Below, one piece after another: positions 54,952-64,000 of a stretch of DNA of 64,000 nt. Source of the stretch: Armigeres subalbatus (Eukaryota > Arthropoda > Insecta > Diptera > Culicidae). The DNA is taken from the NCBI RefSeq assembly GCF_024139115.2, contig NC_085139.1, forward strand, positions 72,769,203-72,833,202. The letters are read 5' to 3'. The stretch's first letter is position 1; each line of letters begins with the position of its first letter. Both the position numbers and the translations under genes were made by a program. Below the pieces are notes generated by a model. That model made no database searches, was not told the origin of the DNA, and saw nothing but the letters and a program-made list of their open reading frames with translations.

Positions 54952-57032
54952 TTTTTTTTTTTTTTTTTTTTTGTGGTGGTTACAATGGCAGCTGTCCCTT
55001 GCTATTAATCTACACTGTACCCCGCCCATATTGGCTTCTATGAGCCTCCCGTTTTTCATCATCACACAGACGTTCCTAAGCGATGTTGCTCATGTGGTCA
55101 CTGTTATGGGCCGTGTTGATGAAAACAAGGATTTGTATAACAGCCCACCCCCATCATTATAAGCACTTAGTATTGTCAAACTACCATCACTAATATCAAC
55201 ATCACTCTTTTCTTCTTCTTTACCTTTACAAAAGTATATAAGTTTTTCTGCCACTACGAATCATTTCACTCAGTATAAACAATGAAATCACGCATCATAT
55301 TCACCCACTACCACTACGTCAATGTTAACATAGTCATCATGATCACCGAAAATTATTGCGGTCACTATCACCGTATCGTTCTTTCTATCTTAACTTTCTT
55401 AAGCAGGAAACCAGCCTCAGAAACGAGTCACCGAAAAATCACCAAACGGTCAAAACCAAATTACCAAATCGTCGGCACCATCTTTGTTCATAATTCCGTT
55501 CAACCTTTCCAAATTCACGTCACGACTTATACTATGTTCACACTAGGGCATTGTAACATGTTATTCGGCTATCTTGATGAGCTTTCTTTTGTCGATAATT
55601 TGAATAACATGTTATTCAGGCCGTAGTGCAAACATAGTATTAATAAGTATATAAGTCACTGCTTACGATTTTGTTGAACATATACTGCAGTCGTGTGTTT
55701 AATGATGAGTCGATTCACTTAATTCACTTCACCCATGACTGCCAACACCGCTACATCAATTTTTACATCAACCATATTTTGCACTTCTCAGTAACCATCC
55801 TAAACAACACTTAACCACATAACCTTTCACATATTTCCTAAATCAATTTTTAGGTTATTGTTTTGATATAATATACATACACACTCACAGAAACATATAT
55901 AATATACGTTTTTCACAAATGTGCATATATATAAACAAAGTACGGTTATCATTTACAAAGTAAACACATATGATATATACATTTACGCAATGGAATAAAA
56001 ATATGATAAATTTATAAGTTATTTGCACTTACCATGTATGTATTCTTTCTATCTACTTACCACTTATTAGCCTTAATAAGTGTTTACCAGATTTCAGATT
56101 CTTCCGATTCCTGACGATATTAGTAGGATCATGCTGCATTTGGTGTTGGCTTTTTAATTTCGAAGCTCCATCATAATTTATTATAGTTGAGATCGGGTTA
56201 GATAGTGAGGAAAATAATGAAAAGAATGGATATTAGTAAATGTCATTTTATTATTTATGAGGTTCTTTTAAATGGGATTCTCAAATTAGTGTAGTGTTAT
56301 ATTTAATATCAGTCGGATTTAATTAAGTAGCTTGTTTTTTCTAATTTCAGTTAGAGATTTATACAATAAGTGATTAATTTTGTTACAGCATAGCTGGGCC
56401 TTTCGACGATAATATCGATTTATTGAATAATTTTTCCTCAATGTGGTCCACGTTGTCTTGTAACTGATCTAGCAGGAAATAATGAGCACTCCATTTTATA
56501 ACTTATTTTTAACTTAAACGTTGACTACGATAAAATTATGAGAAGTCTCTTCTAAAGTAACTCTCTAGTACAGGATGCTAGACTTGGATCAGCTAAATAG
56601 TATCTTCAAAACTATGTCGCATAGGACATTAAGCTACGGAGCCAATGTTGAATACATTCAAATGAATTATAGATTGTTGTGAAAGGAGGTGTCTGTATCG
56701 ATTATCTATTTTGACATTATTCAGTTACAACACAATAGGAGGCTAAGCACAATTGACTGACTATTAAAAGGCTCTTTATTCAATAAATTCAGTCGAATTA
56801 TACCACACCTCCCTTAGCTTCTATCCGCGACATGTAGCACGCACCCTGTCGGTCATTGAGGAAACCGAATAGGAGTATACGAACTTACAATTCAATTCCC
56901 ATAATCTACACCACTTTCTTCATGTGTATTCAAATAGATTCCAACCCCAGTTCGTAGACTCCTACCAGCACAGATTACAATTCTCCTAGAATATATCAAT
57001 ATTTGTGGAGAATTATAATCCAAAGCCCAGGG
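54952..57032 (-). mobile_element. 2.1-kb poly(A)-tailed retro-insertion, no coding frame
   Basis: The insert begins on plus with a run of about 22 T (a poly(A) tail on minus) directly after the 17-bp duplication, and ends at 57032 directly before the second copy. This is the signature of LINE-machinery insertion, oriented on minus. No minus-strand frame of note exists inside. The plus frames (54971-55162, 55282-55626) are antisense and unrecognised. Either it is a processed copy of a long non-coding RNA or UTR, or the 3' part of a non-LTR element, or an old copy whose frames have decayed. A 110-bp MITE has inserted in it. No AATAAA is visible just before the tail. Confidence 0.72.
55530..55639. 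mobile_element. 110-bp hairpin MITE
   Basis: tactatgttcacactagggc at the left is inverted at the right (gtagtgcaaacatagta), and aacatgttattc occurs inverted in both arms. The loop is about 30 bp. Confidence 0.75.
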
Positions 57033-57049
57033 TGGTTCTATTTCTAATT

Positions 57050-58150
57050 ATATTTTTATCCAATTTAAATCAAAATTCCTAAACAAATTTGATTTTATTT
57101 GGTAATCCATTTTCATTCAATTTGATTTTCATTCTTATTTCAATATCGGCTTGATTTAGACTCGAATTTGAGTTGTTTTCGTTTCGAATTTGTTTGGATT
57201 TTGGTTCAAACACGTTTAATTTTTGATTCGTTTTTAATTCATTTAGATTAGATCTTAAGACATGATTCAATTAGAGTCGATTTCAATTAGCTCTTTTATT
57301 CAAAATTTATTGAAGATCTACACCCAATTTTTGATTGGATTTCAAATCAATTTCGATTCGATTTTGATTCTATTTTGATTCATAGTCTTATCGATTCTGA
57401 TTTAAATTTTATTGCTTTTCTATTCGATTTTGATTTGAAAAACATCGATTCTATAAGGAAAATTATTTTGAGCTTTTTAGTGGAATGTCTTCACTTGTCA
57501 TAAGACGAGTTTGTACAATCCCATTGAATTCCACCACTTAATTGCATCTTGACAGATACGTATTTCGACCTCAACAGTAAGGTCGTCTTCAGTGTCTCGT
57601 ACTTGACTCGACTAAGTCGAAATAAGTATCTGCCAAGATACAATTAAGTGGTGGAATTCAATGGGATTGTACAAACTCGTCTCGAGATCGATTCTATGTC
57701 GATTCTGTTCTGTTCATAACTCATTAGGATTTATTTCGTTACGGAACTTCATTTGATTTTGGTTTGGTTTGGTTGAATTCCATATTATTTTCATTCCATT
57801 TTTATTTGAATGGCAATCTACAGTCAATTTCGATTCTTCTTTGATCCCATTTTAATTCAATATTGCTCGATTTCAGTCATTATTTCATTTGGACTTCAAT
57901 ATAGTTTCGAATCAATTTCCCTGCATTCTGATTCTGAATAAGTTTGTGGCAGGTTTTTGTTTCGATTAGATTCCAATTAGATTTTTGTGCTGAATTTCTA
58001 TTGGTTTTTTATTGTGTTTCTTAATACTTCGATTGAAATTCGATTTTGGCTCATTTTCGATTACCATTTGATTCAATTCAAAAATTATTTTGACTACGAT
58101 TATTCTTCGATTCGCTCACAATCTGATTTCCATCAATATTTTTTTGATTT
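57050..58150. repeat. Degenerate TTCGATTTTGATT repeat
   Basis: Imperfect words like attcgattttgattcta recur with variable spacing. They match the flank left of 54935, which shows that the 2.1-kb insertion and the hairpin at 57504 interrupt one old array. Confidence 0.65.
57504..57681. mobile_element. 178-bp hairpin MITE
   Basis: gacgagtttgtacaatccca at 57504 is exactly inverted at 57662-57681, and pairing continues with ccaccacttaattg and cagatacgtatttcga. The centre contains ctcaacagtaaggtcgtctt. It has no open frame and is a typical foldback MITE. Confidence 0.9.
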
Positions 58151-58701
58151 TGCTTTATCTCTCATTAATATCAAATATTGTGGAAATGTACAGCTGTTAA
58201 ATGTTTACAACAAGTTGGAGAATGACTAATGCAGCTGTTTTCGGCATTGGTAAAATAAAACAGATGGTACTTTATTCTGCAATCATTTTTACGGCATTTC
58301 ACAACATCAAATTCATTCCGAAACAACAAAGCGCCAATAAATCAGGAATTGCCATTTTTCCGTACACGCACCCATTGACTATGAACCACACGTCCGTCCG
58401 TTTGTTTGTCACTAAAATGATAAGATTGTTAGCGATTATCATCTGCCCTGCAGCTGATCGCCTCTCTAATCACGATGAAGACACTTCCTCATCACGCACT
58501 TAAACTAATCGTCGCAGCCCTATCGCTCTGTCATCACAGCCTATAAAGCAGAAACTCAAACCACAATAAACACGTCAAACGTAAACAAAATCTGAACCAT
58601 AGAGAGCTCATGTTTCCTGCCTTGCTTTCCGTCGTACACGAGCGGAACGACCTTCCTTTCTCACAAAAGAAAACGACGGCTGTGTCGCTCTCTCGTTCCG
58701 G
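58151..58701. other. 3' flank of the PEBP gene
   Basis: The sequence between the old repeat and the PEBP stop codon holds a plus-strand 100-codon frame (58201-58503) with no known domain. The minus-strand transcript of PEBP probably ends here. The nearest minus-strand AATAAA that I see is at about 58271 (tttatt on plus), ~430 bp after the stop. Confidence 0.4.
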
Positions 58702-59425
58702 TCAGTAGTCGTCCGATTTGGGATACTGCCGAAGTATGTACGGGACGTACTCATCGAACTGGGCGACGAAAAAGTTGCCCGCAATCGGCCGACCCAAGCT
58801 GTAATGCTGCGCGAACTCACGTGTCGAGAATCGCAGCCTGGGCGTTCGGTTCCTGTTTTTGTGTTCGATCGGAGGGAGATAATGAGACATTGAAGGTCAA
58901 AGGGTTATACTACTATTTGGATGACCTACTTTCTGGAGGCTCGAGGTGCCCCGGAGTAATCGTTGCGGCAGTTCTGCCGATAGAGCAGGAAAATATACCG
59001 ATGGAAGCCGGTTCCGGACCGAGGGAAGGCCGGAATGTACTCGAACAAGACTTCACCCTGCTCGACGTGTTTTCCTGGAATGTTGCCAACCATCCAGTGG
59101 GCAAACTCCCGGTTCAGTGGCTCTGTCCTGCTCGGTGAATCCGGGTCGATCATCACCAGCGTGTAAAACACCACCGGATCGGCATCCCATTCGACCTTGG
59201 GAGCATCACGGACTTCGGCAGGGGTTAGCTCCTTTCCAGCGTCTACCAGCAACTTCGAACGATATGCAACCTGCAATTACCAATCGTAACTTTACGAGCG
59301 ATTTCACCAAAACAATTTTACCCGATCGTGGCGACACTGACCTTCGCGAACACCAGTGGGGCATCATCGATCAACACCGGAACGATATCGTGCTCGGCAA
59401 ACATCTGATTGATGTCGGCCTGCAT
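58702..59425 (-). CDS. Phosphatidylethanolamine-binding protein (PEBP family), three exons
   Basis: Exons are 59425-59342, 59270-58930 and 58852-58702. The introns (71 and 77 bp) have GT…AG borders and phases 0 and 2, giving 576 nt and a protein of 191 residues, close to the ~187 of animal PEBP1. Exon 1 encodes MQADINQMFAEHDIVPVLID. The family's ligand-site motifs are present: DPDSPSR at residues 70-76, AHWMVGNIPG at 85-94 and GTGFHRY at 114-120. The C-terminal FSTREFAQHYSLG, PIAGNFFVAQFDEYVP is also typical. The start is fixed by an in-frame TGA 12 codons upstream with no Met between. There is no signal peptide or membrane segment, so the protein should be cytosolic. PEBPs bind lipids or nucleotides and act as modulators of kinases or proteases; the role of this copy is unknown. 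No break is visible. Confidence 0.93.
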
Positions 59426-59734
59426 TCCGAAATGGAATAATCAACGAAACAAACAGTTTTCAACCACCAACCGTGTAACCAAAACAAGTGTGCTGCACGC
59501 TCGAACAACCGCACTAGACTGTTGGCCGCTCGAGCAGCTTGGTGCCTACGCCTTCTTGTGGAATGAACTGGATTCCCAAGCAAGACAGCTGAGTTGAGCT
59601 CGGTCATATCATATCAAGCCATGCTGCTGAGCGCCAAACGCTGCGCTGTGGTGGTGGGTCATCACCCAGAGGCACATGGGCTGCACCGAGCGAGCGTACG
59701 ACACTGCGACTGCACTACGACTGTTTGGTTTGTG

Positions 59735-59775
59735 TAAATGCACGAACGACCGACTGATAATGCGGGCGAGTGGAA
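59735..59775 (-). promoter_or_regulatory. Candidate initiator of the PEBP gene
   Basis: On minus, attatcagtcggtcgttcgtg contains TCAGTC, matching the arthropod initiator (TCAKTY), about 330 bp upstream of the start codon. No TATA box is obvious at -30. The leader downstream is rich in cgctcg and free of repeats. The call rests on the short motif and position only. Confidence 0.3.
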
Positions 59776-60787
59776 GGTTACCGCCGTGTTGCACCTTTGA
59801 GGCATCCACGAGTTATAACGATTGTCAATAATCAAACATATTGATGGTTATTTTGATCGTTTGAGGGGCTTTTACGCATTCGAACAGTATGGACAACATA
59901 ATCAATCAAATTTGATCGGTTAGCCATTCGATAAGGAAATGGTCTATGGCGTTGTACTTTGTTATGGAATTCAGCTATTTTTTATAATTAAAAAAAATAT
60001 AATAGATGATGACGGGAAATTTAACGTAATTTATTATCACTATTAGTGATCGATTGCACACGATCCACATTATTCACACTGTCTATGTGGATCAACAATA
60101 TTCTGGCAAGTGTAGCTGGTACTTCAGATGCATATAGTTGTGAACGAAATCGGACAAAACCATACACAGTATGTGTTCATATTTATTCTAGGTTTCGCAC
60201 TACCACAAAGATTCAAATAACTATTGTTTGGTTATTTAAAACTTCAATTGAAATTAAGATAACATGCTCAGTTTGGTTGACAGTAGATATGCTTCGTAGA
60301 TTGTATTGCATGTTGAGTAAAACGTATAGCGAATAACAATTATGAGATATCAATAGGGATAAAAACATGTTTTAGTGCGACACAGCTCCTTGAGACTGGA
60401 GAATCCCAGTCGTCCACTTAATTATAGTTAGATTAGTTAGTAAAGCAAGAATTTGGATACATGTTAGTGGGTGCTAAGCAAAATATCATTTCAAACTCTT
60501 TCATCACGTATCGACTCATCACCAGTGAGGATTTAGAAATTGAGAATTGGTAAATTATTATAGGCCAATTGACATTTTTACAAGCAACATATGAAAGTAA
60601 TCTTGATACATTCTGTTTGCTTTGGTGCTCAATAATGAAGAATTGACGAGTAAAGTTATCCACATTATTCTTTAGTTTGGAACTTATGACCTACAGCCGC
60701 ATCACAAGTGTTTTTTCGTTTCACGATATTCATCAAACTTTCTGGCAGGTCAACAGACATCATTACATATAGTTTTCGGATGTTTTT
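59776..60787. other. Intergenic DNA upstream of the PEBP gene
   Basis: AT-rich, with short frames (60046-60336 plus, 60433-60663 minus) lacking domains. No repeat structure is seen. Confidence 0.5.
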
Positions 60788-60821
60788 GCCTTTCTCGTAC
60801 AACAAAGTTGTACCGAAAGGC
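60788..60821. repeat. Short hairpin GCCTTTCTCGTACAAC…, start of a dispersed repeat
   Basis: gcctttctcgtacaac pairs with gttgtaccgaaaggc around aaa. The following 500 bp (60822-61320), including a TG-rich microsatellite at 60905-60945 (tgtgtgtatgtttgtg), looks like the body of a dispersed mosquito repeat, but I cannot mark its end. Confidence 0.55.
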
Positions 60822-61579
60822 TATAGGATTACTCCAAAAAAGAACTTTTGATAGAAGGCCCGGAGTGTTATATACCTATCGACTCAGCTCGACAAACTGA
60901 GGTGATGTCTGTATGTGTGTGTATGTTTGTGTATGTGTGTATGTGTTCAAATTTTGTGAACACACTTTTAGGAACTTAGCATTACTCGATTTACTCGCAA
61001 CAATCGACGGTGACTGCGTTCCCTTTGTTCGCTATTAAAAATTGGTCCGATCGGACAATGCATTTCGGAGTTATGGAAAAATAATTGTTTTTTCCCAAGG
61101 ATTCTCATTTGAAAAAAAAAAAATCCGCAAAAACATGCAAAATGAAAGAAGAAAGCGATCTAGGCCTCTAAAGTACTTTTCGGACCTTTCTAAAGTGCTA
61201 TTTTCAATACATTGGCTTGTCCCTTAAATTCGGAACTTGTGATCACAGCGATTTTGTGAAACACGATTTTTTCCTAAACTGTTTGTGGTAGCAATATCAG
61301 AGCAAAATCAATGCAAGCATATTGCATTGACCACTGATGGCCACCTTATGGTCCTCCGAGAGTTCCGGAACATCCAGTAAAGTGGTAATATGTCGTGCCT
61401 ATGCAGCCTCTAGAGCTCTCGGTTTCAAACAGCAAAACTGCTGTTACGCACAGAGCTTGTTGAAAGCCACCAGATACCAGAATTTGCACATAAATAATCA
61501 GTCTGGGATAAATTTGAAAGGTTCTTGTTGTAATTCCACCAAAAACCAAGAACCAAGTTCTCTGAAGATCTCTGGAAGG

Positions 61580-62440
61580 TATTCTAGAAAGAATTACTAG
61601 ATCCAGAATCTTCTGGAGGAATTTCAAGAGGAATTTATGTAGGAAATACAGGAAGAAACAACACCAGGAATTCCCGGAGAATCATCCGGAGGTATTTTCG
61701 GAGGACCTTCTGAAAGAATTCCAAGATAAACGTTTCTAGAGGAACTTTTGAAATAACTCCTGGGTGAATTCCTGCAGCAGTTTATCCAGGAATTTCTCCT
61801 GGAGCTAGTCCAGGATTTTTTCCCGAATTTCCTACAAAATTCTTCCCGAAGTTTATCCAGGGAGTTAGACCAGGAATTATTCTCAAAGTTCCTTCAGGAA
61901 TTTTTCATAGAATTCCCCTAGGAATTGCTCTAGATTTTTTTTATTTCCTTCATCCATTTCTTTTGGAGTTCTTCCATATATCGTTCCTGGGATTCTGGTA
62001 AGAAGATTATCCAGGAATTGCTACTGGAGTTCTTCTAGGAATTCCTCCATGAGTTCCACAAGATATTTCTGCTGGGGTTCATCCAGGAATTCTTTCTGCT
62101 ATTCTTCCAGGAATTTACTTTATAATTCCTAGTGCAGCTCCCTCAGGAGTTCTTCCTGGAGTTTCTTCAGAAATTTCTCGAGGGACTCTTCTTGACGTCT
62201 CTTCGGCAATTCTTCTTAGATTCCCTCCAATAATTCTACCTTGCGTTTATCCATAAATTCTTTTTGGAGCTCTTGTGTAAATCCTTTTTGCGGTTTCTCC
62301 AAAAATTCTTCTTAAAGCTCCTTCAGGAACTACTTCTGGATTTCCCCTCCAGGAATTCATTCTGATTTAAAAATATACTTTATTAACGTGATTTTTTATC
62401 TTAAAGGTAAGTTCATAACGGACATTCTGAATTCTGCCAA
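61580..62440. repeat. GGAATTCC-type degenerate repeat
   Basis: Imperfect ggaattcctccaggagtt-like words in mixed orientation fill the segment, with a switch in orientation near 61760. The word family is that of the hAT-like element at 24.5-29.2 kb. An unrelated AT-rich piece lies at 62370-62430. Confidence 0.8.
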
Positions 62441-63800
62441 GAAATAATTCAGGAATCCTCCAGGAATTCAGTCTATATTCATCCGGGAATTCACCCCCCG
62501 AAAATTAATCTAGAACTCATCCACCAGGAATTCATTCTGAATTCCTTCAAAAACTCATTCTAAATTCCCCCAAAAAATCATTCTGAATTCTCTCAGGAAT
62601 TTATTCTGAATTACCTCAGAAATTCATTCTGAATTCCCCCAGAAATTCATTCTAAATTTCCCCAGAAATTCATTCTGAACTCCCCCAGGAATTCATTGTG
62701 ACGTCTAAATTCCCCCAGAAATCAATTCTGAATTACCCCAAGAATTCATTCTGAGTATCCCCAGGAATTTATTCAGAATTCCCCCAGGAATTCATTCTGA
62801 GTATCTCCAGGAATTCATTTTGGATTCCGCCAGAAATCAATTCTGAATTCTCCAAGAAATTCATTCTGAATTCCAACCGAAGTTCATTATGAATTCCCCC
62901 AAGAATTAGTTCTGAATTCCCCCAAGAATTCATTCTGAATTCTTCAAGGAATTCATTCTGAATTCCTCCAGAAATTCATTCTGAATTTCTCCTGGAATTC
63001 ATTCTGAATTCCTCCTGGAATTCATTCTGAATTCATCCTGGAATTCATTCTGAATTCCTCCTGGAATTCATTCTGAATTCCTCCTGGAATTCATTCTGAA
63101 TTCCCCCAGGAATTCATTCTGAATTCCCCCAGGAATTCATTCTGAATTCCCCCAGAAATTCATTCTGAATGCCCCCAGGAATTCATTCTGAATTCCTCCA
63201 GGAATTCATTCTGAATTCCCCCAGGAATTCTTTCTGAATTCCCCCAGGGATTCATTCTGAATTCCTCCAGGGATTCATTCTGAATTCCTCCAGGGATTCA
63301 TTTTGAATTCCCCCAAGAATTCATTCTGAATTCCCCCAGGAATTTATTCGGAAATCCCCCAGGAATTCATTCTGAATTCCTCAAGCAATTCATTCAGAAC
63401 TCCTCCAAGAATTCATCCTGAATTCCACCAGGAAATTCATTCTGACCTCCTTCAGAAATTCATTCTGAATTGCCCCAGGAATTCTTTCTGAAGTCCCCCA
63501 GGAATTCATTCTGAAGTCCTCCTGGAATTCATTCTGAAGTCCTCCTGGAATTCATTCTGAATTGCCCCAGGAATTCATTCTGAATTGCCCCAGGAATTCA
63601 TTCTGAATTGCCTAAGGAATTCATTCTAAATTGCCCCAGGAATTCATTCTGAAGTCCCCCAAGAATTCATTCTGAATTTTTCCACGAATTCATTCTGATT
63701 TTAGGAGGATTTAATCTGAATTCCTCCAGGAATTCATCCCATATTACTTCTGGAATTCATCCTGAATTCCTCCAAGAATTCATTCTGAATTTCCCCAGGC
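62441..63800. repeat. 23-bp tandem array (GGAATTCATTCTGAATTCCCCCA)
   Basis: About 58 units of a 23-bp word occur. Written in two parts it is ggaattcattctg plus aattccccca. The most regular section is about 62930-63660. Each unit holds GAATTC twice. Variants replace cccccagg by cctcctgg or gccccagg in runs, which suggests local amplification. The unit length is not a multiple of 3 and no frame is open. Confidence 0.92.
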
Positions 63801-64000
63801 ATGAATTATTCCAAGAATTCCTGGATGAGTATCTCCTAGATAAGATTCTGAAGAGACTTAAAGATGAAATTTTGAAGAAACTTCATGGGGAGCTCCAGGA
63901 GTTGCGGGACAAAATTCAGGATGAATTGCTGGGGGAACTCCAGGAGAAATTCCTGAATGATTTTCGAGAAGAGCTCCTGATAGAACTTCAGAAGGAATTC
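63801..64000. repeat. GGAATTCC-type repeat, opposite orientation, runs off the window
   Basis: ctccaggagaaattcctgaa-like words follow the 23-bp array in the reversed sense and continue past the end of the window. The array may therefore be the arm or centre of another foldback element like that at 24.5-29.2 kb. Confidence 0.7.

Noticed and set aside
55231..55290. TATA-like word, initiator-like tcagta and ATG of the 55282 frame
   Set aside because: The TATA-to-initiator distance (about 37) is too long, the ATG follows within 10 bases, and the segment lies inside a retro-insertion on the other strand.
58821..59440. Plus-strand frames of 105 and 164 codons over the PEBP locus
   Set aside because: They are antisense to the PEBP exons, which have conserved motifs and in-phase introns.
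1..64000. CRISPR-like arrays (151-bp and 23-bp tandem units)
   Set aside because: The repeats are head-to-tail without unique spacers and the genome is an insect's; they are satellites.

Overview
This looks like a repeat-rich piece of a mosquito genome, most probably Aedes (inference). The evidence is a tRNA-derived SINE resembling the Aedes Feilai type, RTE-, I- and jockey-like non-LTR retrotransposons, a BEL/Pao LTR element, many foldback MITEs, and only one convincing host gene with short introns in 64 kb. Nothing is bacterial: there are no operons, no CRISPR array and no RNA gene that I can recognise.

Layout. 1-2.4 kb: a degenerate ~23-bp repeat, then an 11-copy 151-bp satellite. 4.1-10.1 kb: a large simple satellite built from 10-bp (GGTTTGGATT) and 11-bp (GGATTTGGATT) units with a hidden ~1-kb higher-order period; it is open in many frames but not coding. 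11.6-12.2 kb: two small inverted-repeat elements. 14.0-19.5 kb: a foldback complex holding a SINE and a 5'-truncated RTE-type LINE with a 15-bp target duplication. 19.9-29.4 kb: a DNA transposon with ~0.5-kb terminal inverted repeats and a broken transposase gene on the minus strand. It is split by a 575-bp hAT-type MITE and by a 4.7-kb hAT-like foldback element, which itself carries a solo LTR. 30.1-32.8 kb: two degraded non-LTR elements in opposite orientation. 32.9-35.3 kb: MITEs. 35.9-44.7 kb: a truncated LTR element whose LTR was hit by a very young BEL/Pao element (two 540-bp LTRs nearly identical, 5-bp target duplication; pol intact, gag broken). 48.7-51.5 kb: a foldback transposon interrupted by a retrotransposed fragment with a 21-bp target duplication. 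55.0-57.0 kb: a 2.1-kb poly(A)-tailed retro-insertion with no reading frame. 58.7-59.4 kb: an intact three-exon gene for a phosphatidylethanolamine-binding protein (PEBP). 61.6-64.0 kb: repeats based on GAATTC, including a 23-bp tandem array.

The window is best read as layers of insertions. Target duplications give the order: old degenerate repeats, then foldback and TIR transposons, then MITEs and non-LTR insertions, and most recently the BEL element. The PEBP gene is the only sequence I would expect to be under selection for a host function. The most novel element is the 19.9-29.4 kb transposon, whose transposase family I recognise by motifs but cannot assign with confidence to a named superfamily.
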